In this document: in pieces, positions 1 through 5,716 of the stretch | How positions within the stretch are numbered: the stretch's first letter is position 1 | Layout: each line of letters begins with the position of its first letter | Assembly (NCBI GenBank): GCA_902473545.1 | Contig: CABRSG010000128.1 | Location: forward strand, 1-6,777 | Origin: an uncultured Lachnospiraceae bacterium | GTDB lineage: Bacteria; Bacillota; Clostridia; Lachnospirales; Lachnospiraceae | Direction of reading: 5' to 3' | Length of the DNA: 6,777 nt | Notes under the pieces: model-generated | What the model was told of the DNA's origin: nothing | What the model saw: the letters and a program-made list of their open reading frames with translations, nothing else | Database searches by the model: none | Position numbers and translations under genes: made by a program

Positions 1-405
1 AACGGCTGGATACAGGTAAGCTACGACGGGCAGACCGGTTATGTAGCAGGCAATTATCTGTCCTGGGACAAGCCGTCCAGCGGGGGTTCATCGGGCGGCA
101 GCACCGGCAGTTCATCGGGGGCATGGGACGACAGTTATACATACGATCTGAGCAGCCGTTATGTTTCGGCAGAAGAATTGGAAGGATATAGCGCCAGCGA
201 TCTTGCGATCATACGCAACGAGATTTTTGCGCGGCACGGACGCATCTTCACAAAGCAGGCATATAAGGACTATTTTTCACAGAAGACCTGGTATGAGCCG
301 ACTTACGACCCGTCCTACTTTGATGCGAATTTGGACAGCTTTTTGAACGATTACGAGTGGGCGAATCTTGCTGTCGTTCAGAAACTGGAAGATGCAAAGA
401 GCTAG
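1..405 (+). CDS. C-terminal part of an SH3-like / YARHG domain surface protein (5' truncated)
   Basis: The window opens inside this gene, in frame 1, and 134 codons remain before the TAG at 403-405. Visible residues 1-20 (NGWIQVSYDGQTGYVAGNYL) match the end of a bacterial SH3 domain, a fold often used to bind cell wall. Residues about 26-41 are a Gly/Ser/Thr linker that contains a 9-base direct repeat (TTCATCGGG at 87-95 and 111-119). Residues about 52-131 form a YARHG domain, recognised by the core IIRNEIFARHGRIF, then the aromatic stretch KDYFSQKTWYEPTYDPSYF and a final helix ending near NLAVVQKLEDAK. YARHG domains are extracellular and of unknown molecular function. The signal peptide or anchor would lie upstream of the window. 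The next gene starts 13 bases downstream with its ribosome site touching this stop codon, so the two are probably co-transcribed. Domain identification is confident; the function is not known. Confidence 0.85.
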   Translation, partial: NGWIQVSYDGQTGYVAGNYLSWDKPSSGGSSGGSTGSSSGAWDDSYTYDLSSRYVSAEELEGYSASDLAIIRNEIFARHGRIFTKQAYKDYFSQKTWYEPTYDPSYFDANLDSFLNDYEWANLAVVQKLEDAKS

Positions 406-410
406 GGAGG
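404..410 (+). promoter_or_regulatory. Ribosome binding site deciding the start at 419
   Basis: AGGGAGG overlaps the TAG stop of the upstream gene and lies 8 bases before ATG 419. An in-frame ATG at 368 lies inside the upstream coding sequence without such a site, and the GTG at 416 is less well spaced, so 419 is preferred. Confidence 0.75.
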
Positions 411-418
411 AATATGTG

Positions 419-1489
419 ATGACGGATAACAATCAACAGTATAAATGGCGGCAGAGAAAACAGCGCAACACGCGCCTGGGAATCTGGATCGTTGTGGTAA
501 TTCTTGCTTCGGCGGGCGGCACCTTTGCCTATGAGGGGCTTCAGGACAGCGATCCGCAGAGAGTTGCCGAGGAATATGTGAAAAAAACAACCGGAGTCGA
601 GAGCTTTACCGTGGAGGCAGGCGACCGCTCCTTAAACGCAGATAATCAGTTTGTGCAGGATTACACCTTCACCTACACAGTGGACGGAAAGGAAACCAGC
701 CAGCGGCTCAGTCTCACACAGCAGCAGGAAAAGAAATACGGTCTGTTTGATCAATGGGCGCTGCAGGCGGCCGGTGCAAACGCAGTTGATATGGAGCTGA
801 TCGTTCCGGCAGGCGTGCAGGTGCTGATCGACGGTGCAAGCCCGGATGCTTCCAGTGTGAAGGAGGATGACACGCTCTCACCGGGTGCGGTCCGCTATCA
901 GCTTACCGGCGTGGAACCGACGGCGAAGCTTCAGATTAACGGGCTTCCGTTTGAATCCTTTGAGGGTACCCTGGAGACGAGCAATGGTCTGCTTGATATC
1001 CGTGACCGTCTGGAGGTCAGCGAAAACGCGAAGATACAGATGGAAGAGCTTGGCAAGAGCATGATCAACGAGCTGTACACTGCAGTGGTGCAGGGAAAAG
1101 CGTCCTCAGACCTTGGCGAAGATTTTGCTAATGTTCCGAATAAAGATAATCTGTTTAAGGCAATATCCGGCAATCTTTTCCGCGGTGACGAGCTGCAGGC
1201 GGATAATATCACATTTGAGGGCTTTGAGCCGACGTTTGGAGACGTTTACTATCCGGGGAGAGATGAGGAGAGCTATATTGGAATTGAAATGACGCTTTCT
1301 TATACCTGCAGCTACGAGCAGGCAGAGGCGGAAACCGAGGAGGAGACTGAGGCGCAGTCTGAGAGCGAATCTGAGACTGAGACAGAAAGCGCAGGCAATG
1401 CGGGAACAAAGAAAGAAGCAAAATTCTATTTCCGCTATCAGAATGGCGACTGCGTGGTGACATCCGCGGAGATTCCGGGCGTACTCTAA
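419..1489 (+). CDS. Membrane-anchored extracellular protein of unknown function
   Basis: I do not recognise this 356-residue protein. Its N-terminus is short and basic (MTDNNQQYKWRQRKQRNTR). One hydrophobic segment follows at about residues 20-38 (LGIWIVVVILASAGGTFAY), giving an N-in, C-out topology with about 315 extracellular residues. Residues about 45-120 (QRVAEEYVKKTTGVESFTVE to LFDQWALQ) have the feel of an NTF2-like module. Residues about 123-186 look like a small beta domain (MELIVPAGVQVLIDGA, later LQINGLPFESFEGTL), loosely like the extracellular repeats of TcaA/YvbJ-type proteins. That resemblance is by eye only. Residues about 201-345 form another domain, interrupted at 301-325 by a Glu/Ser/Thr tract. 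Its only cysteines are at 297 and 345, which could pair outside the cell. It is embedded among surface protein genes: 13 bases follow the YARHG gene and 22 precede the amidase gene. The CDS call is strong, but the function is unknown. Confidence 0.85.
   Translation: MTDNNQQYKWRQRKQRNTRLGIWIVVVILASAGGTFAYEGLQDSDPQRVAEEYVKKTTGVESFTVEAGDRSLNADNQFVQDYTFTYTVDGKETSQRLSLTQQQEKKYGLFDQWALQAAGANAVDMELIVPAGVQVLIDGASPDASSVKEDDTLSPGAVRYQLTGVEPTAKLQINGLPFESFEGTLETSNGLLDIRDRLEVSENAKIQMEELGKSMINELYTAVVQGKASSDLGEDFANVPNKDNLFKAISGNLFRGDELQADNITFEGFEPTFGDVYYPGRDEESYIGIEMTLSYTCSYEQAEAETEEETEAQSESESETETESAGNAGTKKEAKFYFRYQNGDCVVTSAEIPGVL
1319..1393 (+). repeat. Low-complexity Glu/Ser/Thr-coding tract
   Basis: Codons 301-325 of the unknown membrane-anchored protein encode QAEAETEEETEAQSESESET and a few more residues of the same kind. 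At DNA level this is an imperfect array of short units such as GAGACTGAG and GAGGCGGAAACC. Such tracts can vary in length by replication slippage. It probably forms a flexible acidic linker. Confidence 0.6.
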
Positions 1490-1511
1490 GACAACGGCAG
1501 GAGAGGCAGGA

Positions 1512-2423
1512 ATGAAAAAATATTTAAAAGGGCTGGCGCTGGTCCTGGCACTGGCGCTTGCAGGCAGCTACAGCTCCTCTGCGCAGGCGATGCTGACGGA
1601 GGAGGAGCAGCTTGCCAACCGGAAGAAGGACAGTGAAGCAGAAAAAATCATAGATGCCGACAAGGAAGCGGGAGCTTCCGGGACGGAAAAGGAAAGCGGC
1701 GAAGATACACAGGCCAGCGAACCAACTGCAGAGGTGCAGGAGGGCGAGTCGGCTGCAGAGACACAGGACAGCATCCAGGGAACCGGAGACGGACCGCTGG
1801 TTGCGATCGATCCGGGACACCAGGGACCGGGGCAGGATATGTCCGGTGTGGAGCCGAACGGTCCCGGCTCTGATATCATGAAGGCGCGGCTTGCTACCGG
1901 CACGAGCGGCTGTGTATCCGGGCTGGACGAGTATGAGCTGGATCTTGATGTTTCCTTAAAGCTGCGCGACGAGCTGATCAAAAGAGGTTATCGCGTGATC
2001 ATGACGCGCGAGACGCACGACATCGACATCAGCAACATTGAGCGCTGCCAGGTGGCGAACGAGGCGGGCGCGGATATTCTTCTGCGCATCCACGCGAACG
2101 GTTCGGAGGACGGCAGCGTATCGGGGGCGCTCACAGCGGCGCCGTCCGCATCCAATCCGTATGTGTCGGATATCTATGAGAGCTGCATGAAGCTGGCGGA
2201 CGATCTGATCAATGCCTATTGCGAGACGACCGGGCTTTATAACCGCGGCATCTGGATTACCGACGATATGACAGGAATCAACTGGAGTGATATGCCGGTG
2301 ACGATCCTGGAGATGGGCTTTATGACGAATCCCGGTGATGACGCGTACATGGCGGATGAGGCAAAACAGTATGTTATGGTCCAGGGAATCGCAAACGGAG
2401 TTGACAGATACTTTGGGAGATAG
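1512..2423 (+). CDS. Secreted N-acetylmuramoyl-L-alanine amidase (Amidase_3 family)
   Basis: This 303-residue zinc hydrolase should cut the amide bond between N-acetylmuramic acid and L-alanine in peptidoglycan, outside the membrane. Residues 1-26 are a signal peptide (basic MKKYLK, hydrophobic LALVLALALAG, SSAQA before the probable cut). The segment LAGS sits where a lipobox might be, but it has Ser in place of Cys, so the protein should be released rather than lipid-anchored. Residues about 27-94 are an acidic Glu/Ser/Thr linker. The catalytic domain runs from about 95 to 303. Its metal ligands are His103 (VAIDPGHQG), Glu142 (YELDLDVSLKL) and His194 (LLRIHANG), and Glu267 in ILEMGFMTNP is the likely catalytic base. 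All key residues are present. There is no SH3, SPOR or other wall-binding domain, which is less usual for this family. AGGAGAGG at 1499-1506 lies 5 bases before the ATG. The next gene starts 5 bases after the stop, suggesting translational coupling. Family assignment is confident; the exact role (autolysin, cell separation or other) is not shown. Confidence 0.93.
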   Translation: MKKYLKGLALVLALALAGSYSSSAQAMLTEEEQLANRKKDSEAEKIIDADKEAGASGTEKESGEDTQASEPTAEVQEGESAAETQDSIQGTGDGPLVAIDPGHQGPGQDMSGVEPNGPGSDIMKARLATGTSGCVSGLDEYELDLDVSLKLRDELIKRGYRVIMTRETHDIDISNIERCQVANEAGADILLRIHANGSEDGSVSGALTAAPSASNPYVSDIYESCMKLADDLINAYCETTGLYNRGIWITDDMTGINWSDMPVTILEMGFMTNPGDDAYMADEAKQYVMVQGIANGVDRYFGR

Positions 2424-2428
2424 ACAGT

Positions 2429-3067
2429 ATGTTCTTGGAGCTGGCGGACAAAGTCGGACGGGTGATCGGACCGGTTCTGATCCACTACCTGGTGATCAAT
2501 ATCATAAGTATGATGAGGCTGCATGCAGATGCAGCCTTTCTGACTAGCATAGCGGCAGTGCTTGTACTGCCGTTGTTTTGGCAGATGTACAAAAAAGACA
2601 AAGAGCTGACTGGCCGCAGGACGCCGGAAATGACGGTTTTGGATTATCTGAAAATTGCGGCGCTCGGCATCGTCTGCAATTTGCTGCTGACGCTGGTGAT
2701 GAATTGGATTCTTTCTGTTTTCTCCTTTTCCAACCAGACACAGGAGGCGTTGTTTGGAAGCGATCTGGCAATTCAGCTCGTCGGCGTCGGGATGATCGTC
2801 CCGATTATGGAAGAAGTTTTATTTCGGGGTATTGTATATAATCGTTTGAAGGGGTATACTAAAACTGCGCAGTCCGCTATGATTCTGGCGGCAGCGGTTT
2901 TTGCCGTGTATCACGGAAATGTGGTTCAGATGCTGTTTGCGTTTCCTATGGCGCTCATTCTGATCGCAGTGTATGAAAAATGGGGGACGCTGCGGGCGTG
3001 CATCACCTTCCACATGGCGGTCAATTTAAGCTCTGTGATCCTCACGGCAGTATTAAGCAGCAGATAA
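2429..3067 (+). CDS. CPBP (CAAX/Abi) family intramembrane glutamic protease
   Basis: This is a 212-residue polytopic membrane protein. Hydrophobic segments lie at about residues 11-29, 36-53, 70-98, 113-127, 150-162, 166-182 and 195-209. The family's active-site motifs are all visible: EEVLFR (EExxxR; Glu128, Glu129, Arg133), FAVYH (FxxxH; Phe158, His162) and HMAVN (HxxxN; His195, Asn199). Members include CAAX prenyl proteases and bacterial proteins linked to bacteriocin self-immunity or surface protein processing. No bacteriocin gene is visible here, so substrate and role are unknown. The start at 2429 follows GGGAGA (2415-2420), which lies in the last codons of the amidase gene, and the five-base gap implies coupling. 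A later ATG at 2585 would drop the first two hydrophobic segments and has no ribosome site. Two tandem hairpins lie within codons 30-50. The signal peptidase gene follows after 11 bases. Confidence 0.9.
   Translation: MFLELADKVGRVIGPVLIHYLVINIISMMRLHADAAFLTSIAAVLVLPLFWQMYKKDKELTGRRTPEMTVLDYLKIAALGIVCNLLLTLVMNWILSVFSFSNQTQEALFGSDLAIQLVGVGMIVPIMEEVLFRGIVYNRLKGYTKTAQSAMILAAAVFAVYHGNVVQMLFAFPMALILIAVYEKWGTLRACITFHMAVNLSSVILTAVLSSR
2516..2537 (+). other. Perfect hairpin inside the CPBP protease coding region
   Basis: AGGCTGCAT (2516-2524), loop GCAG (2525-2528) and ATGCAGCCT (2529-2537) make nine perfect base pairs with a four-base loop, followed by TTC. The hairpin lies at codons 30-37 of the CPBP gene, 13 bases before a second hairpin. 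It is seen directly; any role is inference. Confidence 0.6.
2551..2579 (+). terminator. Terminator-like hairpin with T-rich tail inside the CPBP coding region
   Basis: AGCGGCAGT (2551-2559), loop GCTTGT (2560-2565) and ACTGCCGTT (2566-2574) form eight Watson-Crick pairs and one G-T pair, seven of them perfect in the CGGCAGT/ACTGCCG core. TTGTTTT follows the core at 2573-2579. This has the shape of an intrinsic terminator or attenuator on the + strand, but it lies within codons 41-51 of an open gene whose encoded residues there (IAAVLVLPLF) fit a membrane segment. Whether it terminates transcription is unknown. Confidence 0.35.
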
Positions 3068-3075
3068 AGGAGAGG
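3066..3075 (+). promoter_or_regulatory. Ribosome binding site deciding the signal peptidase start at 3079
   Basis: AAAGGAGAGG contains AAAGGAG at 3066-3072, six bases before ATG 3079, and overlaps the TAA of the CPBP gene. The reading frame is open back to an ATG at 2980, but that region lies within the CPBP gene and the residues before 3079 do not resemble a signal peptidase. Confidence 0.8.
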
Positions 3076-3078
3076 CTA

Positions 3079-3606
3079 ATGAAGAAAGAGATTTTAAGCT
3101 GGATTGGGTGTTTTGCGGTCGCGATCGCGGCGGCGCTGTTTATCGTGACCTTTATCGGACAGAGAGTGGAGGTCGATGGGCGTTCCATGGAGCCGACGCT
3201 GGAGAATAAGGATAACCTGATCTGTGATAAGATCAGCTATCGCTTCAGCGAACCGGAGAGATTTGATATTGTGGTGATCTACCCGTATGAGGGCAGCACA
3301 AAGGAACGCTGGATCAAGCGCATCATCGGTCTTCCGGGCGAGGAAGTGCGCATTGATGAGGATGGAAACATTTACATCAATGGGGAGATCCTGGAGGAAT
3401 CTTACGGCAAGGAAGTGATCGCGGATCCCGGCATGGCGATCGAGCCGATCCAGCTTGGCGAGGATGAATACTGGGTGATGGGTGATAACCGCAACCACAG
3501 CAGCGACAGCCGTGTGATCGGTCCGGTGACGAAGGACCGTATTATCGGAAAGGCGTTCGTGCGCATTTATCCGTTCAGCAAGCTTGGATTTATTAAACAT
3601 CAGTAA
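3079..3606 (+). CDS. lepB: Type I signal peptidase (Gram-positive single-anchor type)
   Basis: This 175-residue enzyme removes signal peptides from exported proteins on the outer face of the membrane. Residues 1-7 are basic or polar, and residues about 8-27 (WIGCFAVAIAAALFIVTFIG) form the one N-terminal anchor. The family boxes follow in order: GRSMEPTL with nucleophile Ser36, the stretch from KISYRF to FDIVVIYP, WIKRIIGLPGE with general base Lys80, and GDNRNHSSDSR at 136-146. Both catalytic residues of the Ser/Lys dyad are present. Length and single anchor match sip-type enzymes of Firmicutes rather than the two-anchor enterobacterial LepB. The stop is doubled (TAA TAG, 3604-3609). It follows the CPBP protease gene by 11 bases and precedes the aminopeptidase gene by 18. 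It could process the amidase encoded two genes upstream, but as a general enzyme it need not be specific. The symbol is a family-level name. Confidence 0.95.
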   Translation: MKKEILSWIGCFAVAIAAALFIVTFIGQRVEVDGRSMEPTLENKDNLICDKISYRFSEPERFDIVVIYPYEGSTKERWIKRIIGLPGEEVRIDEDGNIYINGEILEESYGKEVIADPGMAIEPIQLGEDEYWVMGDNRNHSSDSRVIGPVTKDRIIGKAFVRIYPFSKLGFIKHQ

Positions 3607-3624
3607 TAGAGAAGGAGTCTGAAA

Positions 3625-4944
3625 ATGGACAAGAAAAACGTTTGGGGCAGTTACAGCAAAAAACAGCTCACAGAGCTGGAAAAATTAAACAAGGAGTACC
3701 GTCATTTCCTTGACCATGGCAAGACGGAGCGGGAATGCATCAGGGAAGCTGTGAAGCTGGCAAAAGAGGCAGGCTACCGCGATCTTGGCGAGGTCATCAA
3801 GAAAAAAGAGACGCTCTCCGAGGGCGACAAGGTGTATGCTGTCTGCATGGGAAAGACAATCGCACTGTTCCATATCGGAAGCAAGGACATCGAAAAGGGT
3901 ATGAATATCCTGGGCGCACACGTGGATTCTCCGCGTCTGGATTTAAAGCAGAATCCGCTGTACGAGGACACGGAGCTTGCATATCTTGATACGCATTACT
4001 ACGGCGGCATCAAGAAATACCAGTGGGTGACGATTCCGCTTGCACTGCATGGCATTGTGGCAAAGAAGGACGGCAGCGTGGTGGACGTCTGCATCGGTGA
4101 AAAGGAGGATGATCCGGTATTCTGCATTACCGATCTTCTGATTCACCTTTCCGGCGAACAGATGGAAAAGAAGGCGGCAAAGGTTATCGAGGGCGAGGCG
4201 TTAAACCTGCTGATCGGAAATATTCCGCTGGCGGATCAGGAGGAGACGGCGGTAAAAGCGAATGTATTAAAGCTTTTAAAACAGCAGTACGATATCGAAG
4301 AGGATGATTTCCTCTCGGCGGAGCTGGAGGTGGTTCCGGCAGGAAAAGCGAGAGAATGCGGACTTGACCGCAGCATGGTGCTCGCATACGGACACGACGA
4401 CCGTGTGTGCGCGTACACCTCTCTTGCGGCGATGCTGGATATGAAAAAGGTCAAACGCACTGCGTGCTGCATCCTGGTAGATAAGGAGGAGATCGGCAGC
4501 GTCGGCGCAACCGGTATGCAGTCCCGGTTCTTTGAAAATACGGTGGCGGAGCTTTTAAACTGCATGGGCGACTACTCCGACATCAGGCTGCGCCGGGTGC
4601 TGGCAAATTCCCGGATGCTTTCCTCTGACGTGAGCGCGGCGTTCGATCCGGAGTTTGCATCGGCGTTTGAGAAGAAGAATACGGCATATTTTGCGCACGG
4701 GATCGTGTTCAACAAGTATACCGGCGCGAGAGGAAAATCCGGCTCCAACGACGCCAACGCAGAATATATGGCGCAGCTGCGCGCAACCCTGGAGAAGCAT
4801 GATGTGGCGTTCCAGACGGCGGAGCTTGGAAAGGTAGATTTCGGTGGCGGCGGAACCATTGCCTACATTCTGGCACTTTACGGAATGCACCTTGCGGAGT
4901 ATTTCATCGTTGCTAAAAAGGCGACTGCGGCGTTGCTGTTCTGA
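3625..4944 (+). CDS. M18 family aminopeptidase, C-terminus lost to a frameshift
   Basis: This cytosolic di-zinc aminopeptidase of the M18 (aspartyl aminopeptidase) family should remove N-terminal residues from peptides. GAAGGAG at 3611-3617 lies 7 bases before the ATG. Family motifs are AHVDSPRLDLKQNP (His99), GHDDRVCAYTSLAAM (bridging Asp258 or Asp259), VDKEEIGSVGATGMQS (Glu298 and Glu299), SSDVSAAFDP (Asp335) and DFGGGGTIAYILALYGMH near residues 415-432. The frame then runs LAEYFIVAKKATAALLF to TGA 4942-4944, at residue 439. The family normally continues with a final His ligand in a VLNMHAPWE-type motif. That motif is present here in the -1 frame (4920-5027). Read as it stands, the 439-residue product lacks one metal ligand and is probably inactive. 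Adding one A to the five-A run at 4915-4919, or slipping -1 there, gives a 467-residue protein. The family call is strong; whether the gene is functional is open. Confidence 0.88.
   Translation: MDKKNVWGSYSKKQLTELEKLNKEYRHFLDHGKTERECIREAVKLAKEAGYRDLGEVIKKKETLSEGDKVYAVCMGKTIALFHIGSKDIEKGMNILGAHVDSPRLDLKQNPLYEDTELAYLDTHYYGGIKKYQWVTIPLALHGIVAKKDGSVVDVCIGEKEDDPVFCITDLLIHLSGEQMEKKAAKVIEGEALNLLIGNIPLADQEETAVKANVLKLLKQQYDIEEDDFLSAELEVVPAGKARECGLDRSMVLAYGHDDRVCAYTSLAAMLDMKKVKRTACCILVDKEEIGSVGATGMQSRFFENTVAELLNCMGDYSDIRLRRVLANSRMLSSDVSAAFDPEFASAFEKKNTAYFAHGIVFNKYTGARGKSGSNDANAEYMAQLRATLEKHDVAFQTAELGKVDFGGGGTIAYILALYGMHLAEYFIVAKKATAALLF
4908..4937 (+). repeat. Direct repeat CGTTGCT flanking the aminopeptidase frame break
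   Basis: CGTTGCT occurs at 4908-4914 and 4931-4937, one unit every 23 bases. Removing one copy and the 16 bases between joins GTT GCT to GTT CTG AAT ATG CAT in the same frame and would restore an open frame reading YFIVAVLNMHAPWE. The repeat is short and could be chance. Confidence 0.4.
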
Positions 4945-5027
4945 ATATGCATGCGCCGTGGGAAATTGTCAGCAAAGCGGACGTCTATGAGGCAAAGCGC
5001 TGCTATGCGGCATTCCTGGCGGAGTAG
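4920..5027 (+). pseudogene. Out-of-frame C-terminal tail of the M18 aminopeptidase
   Basis: In the frame one base behind the main aminopeptidase frame, this stretch encodes 35 residues, starting GDCGVAVLNMHAPWEIVSK and ending YAAFLAE, followed by TAG at 5025-5027. It carries the MHAPWE motif, whose His is the last zinc ligand of M18 enzymes, and the usual helical end of the family. It has no start of its own with a good ribosome site, so it is a displaced piece of the upstream gene rather than a separate gene. Its stop lies nine bases before the next gene's preferred ATG, the spacing expected of the original gene end. Confidence 0.8.
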
Positions 5028-5028
5028 G
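5021..5028 (+). promoter_or_regulatory. Weak ribosome binding site before the PduL-like gene
   Basis: GGAGTAGG overlaps the out-of-frame aminopeptidase stop and ends 8 bases before ATG 5037. An in-frame GTG at 5028 overlaps this site, which argues for ATG 5037. The site is weaker than those of the other genes, so translation may depend on coupling to the upstream frame that ends at 5027. The early stop at 4944 could weaken that coupling. Confidence 0.45.
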
Positions 5029-5036
5029 TGCGCGGC

Positions 5037-5678
5037 ATGAAGTCGAAGATACCGATAGAGATCTCGGCAAAGCATATCCACCTTTGCCGGGAGGATTTTG
5101 AAAAGCTGTTTGGCGAGGGACGCGAGCTGACCTTTGTCAAGGAGCTGAGCCAGCCGGGGCAGTTTCTGGCTGAGGAGCGGCTGACGATCGAGGGACCGCG
5201 TGGGCAGATGGAGCATGTGGCGATCCTGGGACCATTCCGAAAGGAGACGCAGGTGGAGCTCGCGATTACAGACACCCGCAAGCTTGGCGTCGAGAAGGTG
5301 ATCCGTCAGTCGGGTGATATTGACGGGACGCCGGGCTGCCGCCTGATTGGTCCAAAGGGCAGTCTCGATCTGGAAAAAGGAGTAATTGTGGCAAAACGCC
5401 ACATACATATGACGCCGAGCGACGCATACCGTATGCATGTGAAGGACAACGAAGAAGTGTTTGTGATCACGCAGAGCTACGAGCGGGCGCTGATTTACGC
5501 GAATGTGGTGGTGCGCGTGCACCCGGATTTCGTGCTCGCGATGCATGTGGATACGGATGAGGGCAACGCCTTTGACCACGGCGAGGAGCAGTATGGCGTA
5601 ATCCTGAAGCTGTTTGACGGAAACGCTTACAGCTTAAGTGACTGGGCGGACGAGCTTCTGTCCGGCATACAGAGGTAA
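5037..5678 (+). CDS. pduL: PduL-type phosphate acyltransferase (phosphate propanoyltransferase / phosphotransacetylase)
   Basis: This 213-residue enzyme of the PduL family should interconvert acyl-CoA plus phosphate and acyl-phosphate plus CoA (propionyl or acetyl). It is a zinc enzyme unrelated in sequence to Pta. Two similar half-domains are visible. The first carries SAKHIHL (His13, His15) and later RQSGDIDGTPG near 90-100; the second carries AKRHIHMTPSDA (His122, His124) and LAMHVDTDEGNA (His170, Glu175). Paired HxH motifs and the MHxDxDExNA motif are family hallmarks and probable metal ligands. The protein starts directly at the first domain, so it lacks the N-terminal encapsulation peptide that targets PduL to microcompartments. 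No shell or diol dehydratase gene is nearby. A free-standing housekeeping phosphotransacylase, as in many Lachnospiraceae, is the likeliest reading. ATG 5037 is chosen over GTG 5028 because of the ribosome site and the expected N-terminus. The symbol is a family-level name, and the true acyl substrate is not shown. Confidence 0.9.
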   Translation: MKSKIPIEISAKHIHLCREDFEKLFGEGRELTFVKELSQPGQFLAEERLTIEGPRGQMEHVAILGPFRKETQVELAITDTRKLGVEKVIRQSGDIDGTPGCRLIGPKGSLDLEKGVIVAKRHIHMTPSDAYRMHVKDNEEVFVITQSYERALIYANVVVRVHPDFVLAMHVDTDEGNAFDHGEEQYGVILKLFDGNAYSLSDWADELLSGIQR

Positions 5679-5685
5679 AAAGCGG

Positions 5686-5716
5686 GCACTTCCGGCGGAT
5701 GAAGATCCGGCGGTGC
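5686..5716 (+). other. Strong hairpin in the pduL-purL gap
   Basis: CCG-G-CGGAT (5692-5700), loop GAAG (5701-5704) and ATCCG-G-CGG (5705-5713) pair over eight base pairs with one G-G mismatch. GCA (5686-5688) can add three pairs with TGC (5714-5716), leaving a three-base bulge at 5689-5691. The sequence also contains the direct repeat TCCGGCGG (5691-5698 and 5706-5713). No T-run follows (the next bases are GGAAATAGAAAA), so it is not a textbook intrinsic terminator. It may be a processing, stabilising or attenuating structure. The rest of the 71-base gap holds the purL ribosome site and no convincing promoter or purine riboswitch. Confidence 0.5.

Noticed and set aside
1512..1590. Lipoprotein signal for the amidase
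   Set aside because: The hydrophobic core ends in LAGS rather than LAGC, so the required lipobox cysteine is missing and an ordinary signal peptide with SSAQA fits better.
1568..1981. 137-codon Ser-rich open frame on the minus strand
   Set aside because: It mirrors the acidic Glu/Ser/Thr linker and early catalytic domain of the amidase; its composition is a by-product of the opposite strand.
2832..2860. Possible internal promoter TTGTAT, 17 bases, TATACT within the CPBP gene, upstream of the signal peptidase gene
   Set aside because: The -10 match is good, but the -35 matches only three of six positions and the bases encode conserved family residues (LFRGIVYNRLKGYT), which explains the AT-rich stretch.
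3094..3600. 168-codon open frame on the minus strand
   Set aside because: It is fully antisense to signal peptidase I, whose catalytic motifs are all on the + strand.
4912..4921. Programmed -1 frameshift heptamer in the aminopeptidase gene
   Set aside because: Not accepted as a called feature: the heptamer U AAA AAG breaks the usual X XXY YYZ rule, and no strong stimulatory stem or Shine-Dalgarno-like element is evident. It is kept only as one hypothesis in the findings.
4878..5579. 233-codon open frame on the minus strand
   Set aside because: It lies antisense to the PduL-like gene and the aminopeptidase tail, has no recognisable domain, and the + strand frames carry clear family motifs.
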